Source of the DNA: Salvia splendens
Lineage: Eukaryota > Streptophyta > Magnoliopsida > Lamiales > Lamiaceae
Length of the DNA stretch: 64,000 nucleotides
Direction: 5' to 3'
NCBI RefSeq assembly: GCF_004379255.2
Contig: NC_056053.1
Coordinates: 19,898,188-19,962,187 of the forward strand
Part shown: in pieces, positions 43,008 through 54,094 of the stretch
Position numbering within the stretch: the first letter of the stretch is position 1
Layout: the number at the start of each line of letters is the position of its first letter
The notes under the pieces: model-generated
Told to the model about the DNA's origin: nothing
Seen by the model: only the letters and a program-made list of their open reading frames with translations
The model's database searches: none
Translations under genes and position numbers: made by a program

Positions 43008-44491
43008 CCCGGGATGATGCAAGGCATGTCTGTCGCTGCGAGGGAGCAGGCAAGGGGTCCCCCTATCACCTGGGGACAATGTCTATCGCCCCTACATGGA
43101 TTTATTGTCGAGTGATTCCCCCAGAGTACTCATCTGGAGACTCAGTTCACCGGCATCGAGACGTTCTCTTTTGAGGAGTTGGGACTATCTTTGGTCAGGG
43201 AGTCTCCCACTGAGATGCAACCGGCGGCATGGAGGACACGGAAGCAGTGGAGAGGGAAGGGCAAGGGCAAGGGCACTACCTCATCCTCGCGTGCAGGGAA
43301 CGAGGGTGGGCGGGGGCCGAGGGGGTGGGGGAGGAAGCCGACGGGAGAAAGAGGACCATCTGGAGCATAGGGGGTGAGTCGCGCTGGCGAAGGCCTGGGT
43401 CGGTGTAGTCGAGGATCCTTACGTCGGGGCTAACCAGCTCATCGACACAATGTGGTGGAGCATTAGCCAAAGCTACCTCCAATTCAAACCACAAAGTGGG
43501 AAGCCTCACGATGGAGAGTAATGCCGGAAATAGTGGGAGCGGCTGAAGATGCAGCTCAGCCGATTTGCCGGCATCTACCAAAACAACCTCCGCACGGCAT
43601 CAAGCGGCATGTCCGCCGATGATGTGAAGCTTCTGTCTCATCAGCAGTACCCCGACAGTGAATTGGGTTTCAGGGAGTTCAAATATTGATATGTCTATCT
43701 TGTGGTGCAGACTTACGCCAAGTTTAGTGCGGGTATTGAAGCTGGGTGGCCTAAGCGGACGAAGATCAACGCCTCCGGGGAGTACAGCAGTAGTGCCGGT
43801 TCTCACGAACTTCTTGACGCCGAGGCAGGGTTACCGACCCCTCAATCGTCTTCCCGCCGCCGTCGCCCGGTTGGGAAAAAGACCGCGATGTGGATGTCTA
43901 GGGGAAGCGCAGCGAGTCCCACGAGGTCCAATCGGAATCTCTGTCCCAGGTCACTCCCGAGCTCAACAATCTCGCCTGTGTGCATCTAACGCAAAGTATG
44001 CTAGACAACATGGACAAGTGGTATGCAACAACTGATCCCTTATACAATATCATGTTGAAGGATGCCATCGACACTATGAGAAGCGATTTGGGGATGGCAC
44101 CCCAGCCCGATAGTGGCGCCGGGACTGGCGACTGGGACTACGGGACTGGCGGCGAGGACGGCGAGGAGTGAGACAGAGGCCGCATTTGTCGAAGCTTGAG
44201 GTTGTTTTTTTAACTATGTATTTTTTTAATAATTATGTATGTTTTTGTTTTAAATAAAGTGGTTGCATTTTCTCCGCATTCATGTCAAAATTTTAATTCT
44301 GTAAATTGTTTAATTTGGTGAATTTGTGAATTTTTATTATTGTGGATGTCCGTCAGGATGTCCGTCTTTGTGCAGTGGGATGTTCTTATGACGTTGTAGT
44401 GCAGTGAGATGTCCTTATGAAGTGGCAGTGCAGTGTTTTTGGGAAGTCCGTCGGGATGTCCGTCGGAACATCCGTCCCACTGTGGATGCTC

Positions 44492-45549
44492 TAACTATTC
44501 TTTTAATTGCTAACTACAACTAATTTAAGACCATATGATTTTAGAGATCTAATGGTCTATAAATTGGCATGTGTAATTTTGTTTTTATTTTTTAATATTA
44601 AAAAGATAATAACAACTATCAAATTTAGGGTTTAAGAAAACAATGTCAATAAAGTGTATTAAATATATGACATGTAAACACAATTTCATGTTGACATTGT
44701 ACAAACACTATATTGACATATTATATAAGCTGCATTGATATAAAGTTGTTGTATTGATTTACGAAAATTTATGAACATTTACGAAAATTTTATCAAATTT
44801 TGACATCGAAACATATGCAAGTGAGGTCTCGTTAGAATCCTAATAAAATTATCTTTAATTTGATATAAGTTGAATAAAAAAATAATTTAAATTGAAATAA
44901 TTATAATAATTTAAAATTTCTAGATAATTTTTTAAAGTTAGTTATAACTAAGTTTTAGTCAAATTAATACCCCTAATTGACATTTTATGTGTACTGTATT
45001 GATACTCATGAATGAATGATCTTGTACATTGATTTTATAATCCAATGTCTATTATTTAATTATAGTTAGTAATTTAGGAATTAGTTAGCAATATAACATA
45101 CCCGTAGTATATATTAAATTCTCATATATTTGCCATTTGGTCTCTCCGTAGTATATTTTTCGAATCTTTTGTTCTGATGAAAATATGGAAAGGAGTGTCA
45201 ACTATATTAGAAATTGGAGTGAAGGAAAAAGGTGAGATTAAAAAACACTATCAACCATATTGATTATTGAGCAAACAATACTCTATTCCATGATTCCATC
45301 AAACAGAAGGACCACAATACATAGGCGCAAATATCAAATTTGACTAGTACACATAATTGCATAAGGTTAAAGACTTAAGCAGTAGGAAATGGGAATTCAG
45401 GTTCCTACCTGGTTCCTCTATATACTACTCCAATCCTCACCCTCCCCATCTCTGTTGACCTCACTCTTTCTCATCTTTGCACATTTAAATCCCCAGACAA
45501 CATTTGATCAATCAGTTGTGACTTGTTGCAAAGTTGGGCAAGCATAAAT
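44492..45549. other. AT-rich intergenic DNA, promoter side of the metacaspase relic
   Basis: No gene is supported. The last 150 bases (45400-45549) are the likely promoter and 5' UTR; TATATACTACTCC lies at about 45420. Confidence 0.45.
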
Positions 45550-45603
45550 ATGTCGATGCTAGTCTATTGCTCCGTCTGCCGTACTTCCCTCCAGCTGCCC
45601 CCG

Positions 45604-48600
45604 CACTACAAAAAAAATGCTTGTTTGCGAGCACATATTTTCAAGCACATGTTGTGCTTGCAATTTTTGGAAGAATTTCGACCAAAAAAGCGACCAAAAT
45701 GCAAAATAGATGGTTGCAAATAATTTTGCGACAACTACTTCGAGCAAATTAATTATGCTTGCTAATTTGCGAGCACACGGTGCTAGCAAATATTGTGCTT
45801 GCAATTTGGTCGCTATTTTGCTAGCAACAATAAGTTGTGCTCGAAAATGTGCTAGCACAATTTTTGGTGCTCGCAAATATTAGATCTAATATTTGTGATT
45901 TATGAACCGACGCAATTGTTTATTCATTATTAAATTCAAGATGCATTTTAATATTTGTACACGACCAGTAAATTATCGTCTCTTGATGCCATCGTTTATT
46001 ATTTTATTGATTTTTACAATCAATTGATTCACAATTCAGAAGCAAAGTTACTGAATATAATCAAAAGTTACTGAATACAAAGTTAAATTAGAATTTATTA
46101 GTCTGAGTAACAATTTATTAGTCTGAAGACGAAGGCCCGAAAACAAAAGGCCCGAAAAACCTACACTCCCGCTACACAAAACCCTTCCGCCACTCTTTTC
46201 TCCATTCATTTCCGCTGCCAACCTAAATCTCGGCCATGAATCCCGCATAGTTGCCAAAATCTAAGGTGCTTTTCTCTTCCGGTTTGTTTCGTCTTCGATT
46301 TGGTAGATCCACAAGTGTTTTCATCGGGAATTCTGTTTAATTTTTTGATTTTGAAGCGCGAGTTCCATGATTTCATCGGCAGATCCGTGAGTTTTTGTGA
46401 TTCTATATGTAACTCTGAATTTCAATGCAGAAACATGTTTGCTTTATGTATTTCTAAATGTTGGAATTGATCTTCTCTGAAATCATTTAATGTCATTTCA
46501 TTTTATTGTTCTTCGATTCGTGTGGAATTCGATATGAGAACTATGTGAATGTTGAATGTGTTGTGATATTAACTTAAAATGTTGAAAGTGCATGTATCTT
46601 ATCATTATTGACATGTTATTCATCACAATCATTCATTTAGTGCTGATATGTATTCCTCATGCTGCGATATTTAGCCGGACTTCTGAATGTCTCGAGAAAT
46701 GCTTAAGATATAATTTTTCATTTTCATGCTATTGTCTTTCTGGAGGTGAAAATGTCAGAAAGTGTCATGGAGTATTGGTAGATTTGAAAAAGTAGTATGT
46801 CCAAAAACTTTCACAGAATGAGCAGTTGGGTAAATGGAGTAATATTACTATTTTTTAGCAGTTACAGTTTAATGGATATATAGTTAATGATACTGTAATG
46901 CAAATTGCCATTATCAACAGAGTTTCTTCTGATGCACCCGTGCTCCATCCTTGATGTTTATCTTCATGTTTTGGAATGTCATTTATTTGTAGCTATATTT
47001 GGTTGATCAATGCAGAATAGGTTTTAGTTGATTAGCAGCAAACATATATGTAAAAACACTAAATAAAGAACTGATTGTAGAACAAAATCAGAGACTCGAG
47101 GAAAAGAAATATGTTCATGAACATCATTTTATTCATTCATCAAAATGTTATTTAACATGTAGAATAGCACCAAGAATAGCACATTTTGTGAAGATTAAGT
47201 TATGTTTTATGTTTCTATTTGGATATTACATAATGTTTGAACTTATAGTTAAATGCCTAGAGGAGGATTTACCGGACGACTTAGAGAAGCCTCATCCCGT
47301 GGCACTCAGCTTAAGGAACTAGAGGACGTTCCTCCTGAGCTAGAGAATATATTCACACTTTTTGACGTAGAAGTGTCACCAGAAGAAGAAGGGGATGAAG
47401 AAACAGTTGGAGTACATTCACCAACAGCACCTGATCTCCCTGATCGATACGGAAGAAAAATCATACATCTTAGGGAGGATGGAATGTAAGTGGATGATTA
47501 TGTTAACCGAATTTTTATAATTTACTAACTATGCATTGATTGATGTGCAGGCTCTACCCTACCAAAGATGTAGCTAATATTTGTCTTGATGTTTTTCATA
47601 AGATTGTTCTCCCGGACGCCTTCTTTCAAAAAAGTCTTAAGCAACACCACATTGAAGTTTATTGGCTAGAATTCAAGGTAATATGCATCTTTTTTTTATC
47701 ATCATTGATTGGTTAAAACATGTAGAAGATTGTACTTCAAATAGGTGCTAGTTTGAATCTGCCATTTTTATGCCGTTTGATCTGCCATTTTATGAAATGC
47801 AAGTTATGTGCTTTTTAAAAAGAATACTATAACTTCAGTTTGAATCTGCCATTTTTATGCAAGTTAATCTTGAGTTGCAGCTTGAGTTATGTGCTCAGCT
47901 TGATGTTGTGACATGCAAATTATGTGCTTTTTATGCCGTTTGATCTGCCATTTTTCTATAGATTCTGTCAATCACATCTTTAGCTTATTATCATACTGCT
48001 GTAAGTTCTGTTTTAGGATAGTATGCTTTTGTAACTTTTCAGAAGAGTAAGTTCTGTAAGTTCTGTTTTCAGAAGAGTGAGTAGCATAAATGAATGATGA
48101 ACCATTAATTAATAAGTCAGAACTTGGAATCACAATAGTCCTACTTGCATGCTCTTACTGTTAGAGTTCTGCAAGCCACATAAATGAATGATGAACCATT
48201 ATTGTTTAATACTCCTTATAATCTCTCCTCCAATCTCTCCTCCAATCTCCTCCTCCAATGAATGATGGACCATTATGTGGACAATTTGCCAGCTGCAGAA
48301 GCAGATCAGTGAGCTTCAAGCTGAAGTAGCCAAAGCTCAAGCTGAAATCATCAACATAATTTAACGTTTGTTTGTTTGTTTGAAGGAGAGGGTTTTGGAA
48401 AGGGCTGAAGAGTTGCGTGCTGAAGGGGAAGATCCAGATTACGATGCAATCTTTCTCGAGCTTTTTGGGAGGGTTAAGAAAAGGAAACAGGTTCCTGGAG
48501 CTGGGCAAGCGACAAGCTTGTATTTTCCATTTGCTACCAGCTCAGCTGCGGGCTCTGCATCTTCCGGCTTGTCATGCCTCAGCACTGAGCAGGTTGATGA

Positions 48601-49288
48601 GCTTCTCGAGCGACGAGTACAGCCTTTGCATCAAGAGATCGAAGAATTGCGGGAGCTAGTAAAAGTCCTCAGTCAGCAAGTTCAAGCAAGTTGTGGAAAC
48701 TAAATTGTGATTTGTAGAAAAGAATATTAGAACTTGTGGAAATATGTGGAAAGCATTGTTGAACTAAATTGTGGAAACTAGTAGTATTAGAACTTAATTT
48801 GTGATTTGATTGAATTGATGTGAGAAACAATATTTTGTATCTATGTAAAATTTGAATTTTCATCATTCAATTGAGTTATTTCATACTATGATTTGAAAAA
48901 ATAAATCATAATATTAATTTTTAAAAAAAATACAAATATTTAGTAGAAAGTATTTTAAAATAAATGCTGAACAGCAAGCACAAGGGGTGCTTGCAAAATG
49001 AAGTCAGAAAATGGAATTATTTTTGCGAGCATTTTGAATTTGCTACAGCATTTGCGAGCAAAAAGTTCTTGCAACGGCCCCCAGATTTTGCAAGCCATTT
49101 TGCGAGCACAGGTAAATGTGCTTGCAAATTTCAAAATGTGCTTGCTATTTTTTCTCGCAAATTTTGCGACAAGCGAAATGGGTAGCACTTTATCTACTCG
49201 CAGAGTGCTTGCAAAATGAAGTTTTGCGAGCATATATACTTATTTGCAAGCACTTTGGTGTTTGCAAATCAATGTTTTTTTTGTAGTG
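45604..49288 (+). mobile_element. CACTA (En/Spm-type) element, 3685 bp
   Basis: It begins CACTACAAAAAAAA and ends TTTTTTTTGTAGTG, the hallmark of CACTA elements. The 3-bp duplication CCG lies at 45601-45603 and 49289-49291. About 350 bp at each end is full of the subterminal words TTGCGAGCA, GTGCTTGCAA and TGCTAGCA in both orientations, the expected binding sites of the element's own protein. Inside is a gene for a small transposase-associated protein on the plus strand; I see no TPase (DDE) exons, so it is probably non-autonomous. Confidence 0.95.
47253..48703 (+). CDS. CACTA accessory protein, Transposase_24 / TnpA-like
   Basis: Exon 1 (47253-47485) starts MPRGGFTGRLREASSRGTQL and contains VPPELENIFTLFDVE. 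A GT..AG intron joins in phase to exon 2 (47551-47677), which reads YPTKDVANICLDVFHKIVLP and ends VYWLEFK. A last exon (from about 48387 to the stop at 48703) reads ERVLERAEELRAEGEDPDYD, then FGRVKKRKQVPGAGQA and a C-terminal coiled coil with ELLERRVQPLHQEIEELREL. This layout (acidic head, central block, GR.KKRKV.G.G motif, coiled coil) is that of plant En/Spm-associated proteins. The middle of the usual domain, between 47678 and 48386, is not recognisable and may be deleted. Its likely role is binding the subterminal repeats. Confidence 0.65.
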
Positions 49289-50921
49289 CCGGGCGCCACA
49301 ACCATTTGCTGCGCAGATTGTCATGCCACCACCCGCGTAGCTGAAACTCGCAGCGCCCCTCCTCCGATCAATCCTCATGCTTACTGGTAATCTTCTTCAT
49401 GCCAACCTGCAATCTAATCTAAGATTTGTACACACATTTTAGAGTTGAAAAAATATAGTATGTTTTTGTGTACATATGAAACTTATTGACTTGCAAGACA
49501 TGAGGTAAAAGAAAGCATGTGTGCCTTTCCTGTTGGAAAATTCTCTTCTATTCAGGAATTTCACTATAATGAAATGATGTATATAGTGAATTTGATAAAA
49601 TGATGTTATGTTGTCCCACTGTATGGGTTTGATTCAGTTGTAACAAATCTATAGTCATAAACAGTGTAATGCTGGATCGATTTAGCTTTTGACAATGATA
49701 TTTGAAAATGGGATCTCACAGCAGTTTTCTTTTTCTAGTGTTTTTTATTATAATAAATTTATAAACAATAACTGGAGTATATATGAATAATCTAATGGGA
49801 ATATATTTTCAGAGGAGGAAACTTATCCCTGCAAAATACCAATAAAACACAATATTTTGACAGCCATGTCCCGGCTTGTCGACGGTTGCAAGTTAGGGGA
49901 CTCACTGGTATTCTATTTTTCGTGCCACGGGGACCGGCAGTGGAAACACTACTCCCCCTGGACCATGAAACACAGGGGATAATCGTCGACAATGAGATGA
50001 ATGACACAATTGTGAGGCCTCTACCATCCGGTGTGAAGCTGCACGCAATAACAGATGCATGTCACAGCGGTACAGTGCTTAATTTGCCCTATCTCTGCAG
50101 AATGGACAGGTTAGTTCAAGTAGGATACTCCATACATATAGCAATCAGAAGTTACTACTACAATACAACACAACACAACACAACACAACATGCTTGCTAC
50201 ATCTCTATTGAAGTGGAAGGTACTCATCATGGGAAGATCATAGTCCTAAATCAGGCGCGTGGAAAGGCATAAGCGGAGGACAAGTCATATCTATCAGTAG
50301 CTGTGCGGATCACCAATATTCTGATGATACCAATGTAACCAACTTTACTTGTTTTCTCACAGAATGGACTAACTTTTTCTCCAGTTAACACAAGTAATTA
50401 ACAATTGACAGACTCTATCTAAGGCGAAGATTCCTGCGGGAGCAATGACATATGCATTCATACAAGCACTACAGAATGGACAAAGTGGTACCTACGGGAG
50501 TATCTTGAACGCGATGAGATCTACCATCGCCACCCGTGACGAACTAGGTGTCGTTGGCCAGAAACAGGTACAAACGCACATTTACTAGAAACCATCTAAT
50601 TCACATATTATTGCCAAAGCCTATATCACCCTAACATATAGTATAGTGTTTGATTGCAGGAACCACAACTTACTTGTAATCGCCAATTTGATGTCTACGG
50701 GGAACTATTTTCACTCTCAGGAGTCATGCAAAATTCCTTTATTTATCGAACACACACTTTCATTCATTCCGTTGTCTCTTTTCTTTCTTGTAATATTTCC
50801 ACATTTTCTTCCTTCCTGTAATTTCCAAGAAATTGCTATCTATGATTTCCACTCGATTATTTTCTTTTCACCTCTTTGTTTCTACTTCTGATATTATTAA
50901 TTAAGAAATTGATATTTGCAC

Positions 50922-51210
50922 GAGTAAAGTTCAATTTTGATTCTAAACATATGGCCAAAAATCCAAAACATTCACTTTTTAAAAAATAGGTTCATAACAA
51001 ATGAAATCCTTGTCGGAGTGGTCCTTTTTCTGACGGTCATGCCACTGTGCAATTATTAGTATTGACCGTTAGTTTTTTTACGGAACCGTAAAAAAAAGGA
51101 CTACTTCGGCGACGTTTTCATTTGTTATGGACATATTTTTCAAAAAGTGAATGTTTTGGACCAAATTCGTATTTTAGTAATATGTTTAGGACCAAAATTG
51201 ACATTTATTC
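50922..51210. mobile_element. Foldback Mutator-type MITE
   Basis: Two inverted arms of about 110 bp: the left begins GAGTAAAGTTCAATTTTG and the right, reversed, GAATAAATGTCAATTTTGG. A 9-bp duplication with one mismatch flanks it (TATTTGCAC at 50913 and TATTTGCAT at 51211). The TTTTGG-type termini resemble the 12840-13902 element, so they may be one family. Confidence 0.78.
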
Positions 51211-51513
51211 TATTTGCATCCGTCATATATATATAGGGTAGTGATCAAAGTTTAACTAATATTAAGGGTATAACTAGAGAACAAATCTCAGCCACTCATT
51301 ATCTTAATCCAATGACCAAAATAAGTAAACATTTTTAGTTAATAAAAACTGCATAGGGGTATTTTAGGAAATCAACTTTATTCTCATATTTTCATATACA
51401 CACACTATTCACGCTCACACACAAACACACACTCTCTTCTTCTCTCACGAAAGAGGTGGCGGAGCAGCTTGCACCTCCTCTCCGGCAACACCCTCCTCCG
51501 GTCTGCCTGCCTC

Positions 51514-51741
51514 TCACGGCTGCCTCCCCAACTGTATCTTGAAGGTGCATCCGGCGACGAAGACCACGGACATAAGCATGATCAGCCACTCCGGGAACAC
51601 GACATTCAGCACCACCCCGCAGCTCACGCCCAGCAGCAGCCACGGCTGGCACAGCAGCGCCATCTCGTAGTCAATCAGTCGTGTCGCGGTGTCGCCGCTC
51701 CTCTGATGTTTTACATTGAAGCCGTTAGAGCTAGGGCCCAT
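51514..51741 (-). pseudogene. TauE/SafE sulfite-exporter family, captured fragment
   Basis: The minus strand reads LIDYEMALLCQPWLLLGVSC, then GVVLNVVFPEWLIMLMSVVF and FKIQLGRQP. Plant TauE/SafE membrane proteins have IDYD.ALL.QPMLLLGISIGV followed by NV.F..W and a hydrophobic helix, so one and a half membrane segments are captured. Before it the text is KHQRSGDTATR. Both ends of the gene are missing. Confidence 0.7.
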
Positions 51742-52072
51742 CTTGTGTGCTGGCTAATTTCAATAAATTCATTATACGAGTTTCGTTCTTATTTTTCACT
51801 TTTTATTTTTTTTAATTGCAAATTTGAAGTGTTTACAATATTCTGATCACGAATTTCATGTGACTACCAAAGGGAAAATGCCGACGTGTCAATACTGATG
51901 CTTTTATTTATTAAACAATATTAATGTACAGTAATGTTTGTATGACATTTGGAAGAATGTTTGTCGAGCAACGGCTTCAATGTAAAACATAAATGTTTAT
52001 AATCAAATAAATAATGGACATTTTAATGTTTTTCGGAAAATATTCATAATTGAATTTTATTGAAATACATCA

Positions 52073-53105
52073 CTATAACCATGTTTTTACTTCACTGTTG
52101 TTAACAAAACACATCACTATTAGCATGATTTTACTTCACTGTGATTTTACTTTACTGTTGTTAACAAAACACATCACTATTAGTATGATTTTACTTCACT
52201 CTTGTTCACAAAACACATCACTCTTATTCTGATTTTACTTCACTCTTGTTCACAAAACACATCACTCTTATTCTGATTTTACTTCACTCTTGTTCACAAA
52301 ACACATCACTCTTATTCTGATTTTACTTCACTCTTGTTCACAAAACACATCACTCTTATTCTGATTTTACTTCACTCTTGTTCACAAAACGCATCACTCT
52401 TACTGTGATTTTACTTCACTCTTGTTCACAAAACACATCACTCTTATTCTGGTTTTACTTCACTCTTGTTCACAAAACACATCACTCTTATTCTGATTTT
52501 ACTTCACTCTTGTTCACAAAACACATCACTCTTATTCTGATTTTACTTCACTCTTGTTCACAAAACACATCACTCTTACTGTGATTTTACTTCACTCTTG
52601 TTCACAAAACACATCACTCTTACTGTGATTTTAGTTCACTCTTGTTCACAAAACACATCACTCTTACTGTGATTTTACTTCACTCTTGTTCACAAAACAC
52701 ATCACTCTTATTATGATTTTACTTCACTCTTGTTCACAAAACACATCACTCTTATTCTGATTTTACTTCACTCTTGTTCACAAAACACATCATTCTTACT
52801 CTGATTTTACTTCACTCTTGTTCACAAAACACATCACTCTTATTCTGATTTTACTTCACTCTTGTTCACAAAACACATCATTCTTACTCTGCTTTTACTT
52901 CACTCTTGTTCACAAAACACATCATTCTTACTGTGATTTTACTTCACTGTTGTTAACAAAACACATCACTATTAGAATGATTTTACTTCACTGTTGTTAA
53001 CAAAATACATCATTATAACAGAGAATCAAAGAAACTTCACTCTATCCTGCAACACATCACTATATGTATGATTTTACTTCACTGTTGTTAATAAAATACA
53101 TCACT
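52073..53105. repeat. 44-bp minisatellite, about 23 copies
   Basis: The unit is CACTCTTGTTCACAAAACAC followed by ATCACTCTTATTCTGATTTT and ACTT. Inner copies (about 52200-52920) are nearly identical; outer copies carry GTTGTTAACA in place of CTTGTTCACA on both flanks. Open frames here are shadows of the repeat. Confidence 0.93.
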
Positions 53106-53299
53106 ATAGAACTACACAGAACTTCACCGCCATTTTGTGTCTTTACTACCTAATCTCTTCTGCATGTCTAAACTTGCGACCTTCATTCCCATCTCTACTT
53201 TTCCCAATACACTTTTCCATCATAGTAATCTCATTTTTCACCCTTTTCCTCTTTCCTCTCTATATCTAAAATCCCTCCACATTTCTTCCAAAATACCAC

Positions 53300-53816
53300 A
53301 TGGATTTTGATGCTCAAGATTTCTCCCTTGTTTGGTTTCATGCACCACAACTTCCAGATCTAGATGTTGCTTCATCTTCCCTCTCTTCCGACATCCTCAA
53401 TCAGAATGCGGAGATGAATCATTTCCTCCACCTGCTGCAGGTCAAAATCTAACTCAATCAAAATCCTTATCTTTTTGAGAGTCAAAATTAAAAAAAAATC
53501 TGAAAATGTTTGAAACAGAGAAGCAGGCTGCGAATAGCAATCATGGAAGAGGAGGCGCGGCAGAGAGATAACAATGCAGCGATACGAAAGCAGAGCAAAC
53601 GCTCTCCTCCTCCACAAAGACCAACAGATCGCCGCCACAAGAGACAGAAAGATGGAGCTCCAGCTCTGGCGGCGGCGTAAATGGCGGTGGTGGCTGCGAA
53701 GGAAGAGCTGCAGCAGCAATTCACCGCCATTTTGTGTGATACTAATTGATTTTGAAGAAGAGGAGAAGAGAAGAAGAGGAGAAGACACGCGGTTTCTTTC
53801 AAATGAATTGAATTGA
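53300..53816 (+). pseudogene. BOI-like (S-RNase-binding type) RING E3, captured N-terminal part
   Basis: Exon 1 (53300-53440) starts MDFDAQDFSLVWFHAPQLPD and ends NHFLHLLQ at a good donor; exon 2 begins at 53519 with RSRLRIAIMEEEARQRD. A frame change near 53570 is then needed to read YESRANALLLHKDQQIAATR and KMELQ. BOI and related plant RING proteins have a helix LQ.E.LRLAL.E, then YE.KA..LL..KDEEI, just before the RING. The RING itself is absent. The frame break and truncation make it a dead fragment. Confidence 0.6.
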
Positions 53817-54024
53817 ATTGAATTTGAATGACGTAACCTAATTTTGGTTGCCAATGACCATTATACCCTTCTTGGTTATGGTGGAGTAAATTTATGAGAA
53901 ATGGAACTAATTTCTCCTTTAAATTCTAAAATTACATGTATTAATACTAGCCCTTGATTTTCTTGATCTTGTGGCTGTGATTTGTTCTCTAGTTATGTAG
54001 TTAGTGGGCACTTGCCCTAGATCA

Positions 54025-54030
<6 letters not shown>

Positions 54031-54090
<60 letters not shown>
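54031..54090. repeat. (TA)30 microsatellite
   Basis: A 60-bp uninterrupted TA tract between the ends of two different elements (GATCACTACCC on the left, GGGTCTTCATC on the right). Confidence 0.95.

Positions 54091-54094
<4 letters not shown>

Larger units (their letters stand above)
40014..44171 (+). pseudogene. Harbinger ORF1 relic split by the solo LTR
   Basis: The 5' part starts MEHYDSDSPATSES, meets TAA at once, then reads GGSAPMSGMMPGMTPMMPQP and a methionine/proline-rich MMPQM repeat up to 40342. The 3' part after the LTR (43013 onward) reads, in several frames, DPYVGANQLIDTMWWSISQS, NLRTASSGMSADDVKLLSHQ and TYAKFSAGIEAGWPKRTKIN. It ends in an acidic glycine/aspartate tail near 44171. 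These are typical blocks of the SANT/Myb-like ORF1 protein. Several stops and frame changes show it is dead. Confidence 0.65.
39744..44491 (+). mobile_element. PIF/Harbinger element with nested solo LTR
   Basis: The left end GAACATCCTCAGCGG pairs with the right end reversed, GAGCATCCACAGTGG. TAA lies on each side (39741-39743 and 44492-44494). Both subterminal parts are full of GGACGTCCGTCGG / GGATGTCCGTC words. Without the inserted LTR and its 5-bp duplication the element is about 2.1 kb. It carries broken ORF1 sequence on both sides of the insert and no transposase. Confidence 0.82.
45550..50821 (+). pseudogene. Type I metacaspase, split by CACTA element and deleted
   Basis: Type I plant metacaspases are Arg/Lys-specific cysteine proteases with an LSD1-type zinc finger, acting in cell-death control and proteostasis. 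Exon 1 starts MSMLVYCSVCRTSLQLPP (45550-45603) and resumes after a CACTA insert with GATTICCADCHATTRVAETR (49289-49386). Later exons are 49813-50109, 50220-50334, 50412-50567 and 50660-50821. The catalytic His is in FYFSCHGDRQ (family: SGHG) and the Cys in DACHSG. Both are present but in different frames, because roughly a dozen residues between RQ and ETLLPLD are gone. The exon carrying the first strand of the p20 domain is not found between 49387 and 49812. The end runs past FDVYGELFSL into a 35-codon extension. Tryptophan and glycine motifs SGAWKGISGGQVISISSC and GTYGSILNAMRSTI confirm the family. No active protease can result. Confidence 0.88.
51236..54030. mobile_element. Composite element with two captured gene fragments
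   Basis: Inverted ends: GGGTAGTGATC at 51236 and GATCACTACCC ending at 54030. Behind them, both ends carry ACTAGAGAACAAATC then CAGCCA. Outside on both sides are TATA tracts, so a TA-rich duplication cannot be measured. Inside lie a TauE/SafE fragment (minus), a 44-bp minisatellite and a BOI-like fragment (plus). The superfamily is unclear; inverted ends and gene capture suggest a Pack-type DNA transposon. Confidence 0.65.

Noticed and set aside
52050..53000. Short repetitive ORFs and a CRISPR-like look of the array
   Set aside because: Direct units abut without unique spacers and the genome is a plant; it is a minisatellite.
51236..54030. Helitron origin of the composite element
   Set aside because: Capture of two genes would suit a Helitron, but the ends are inverted repeats and I see no TC...CTRR with a 3' hairpin.
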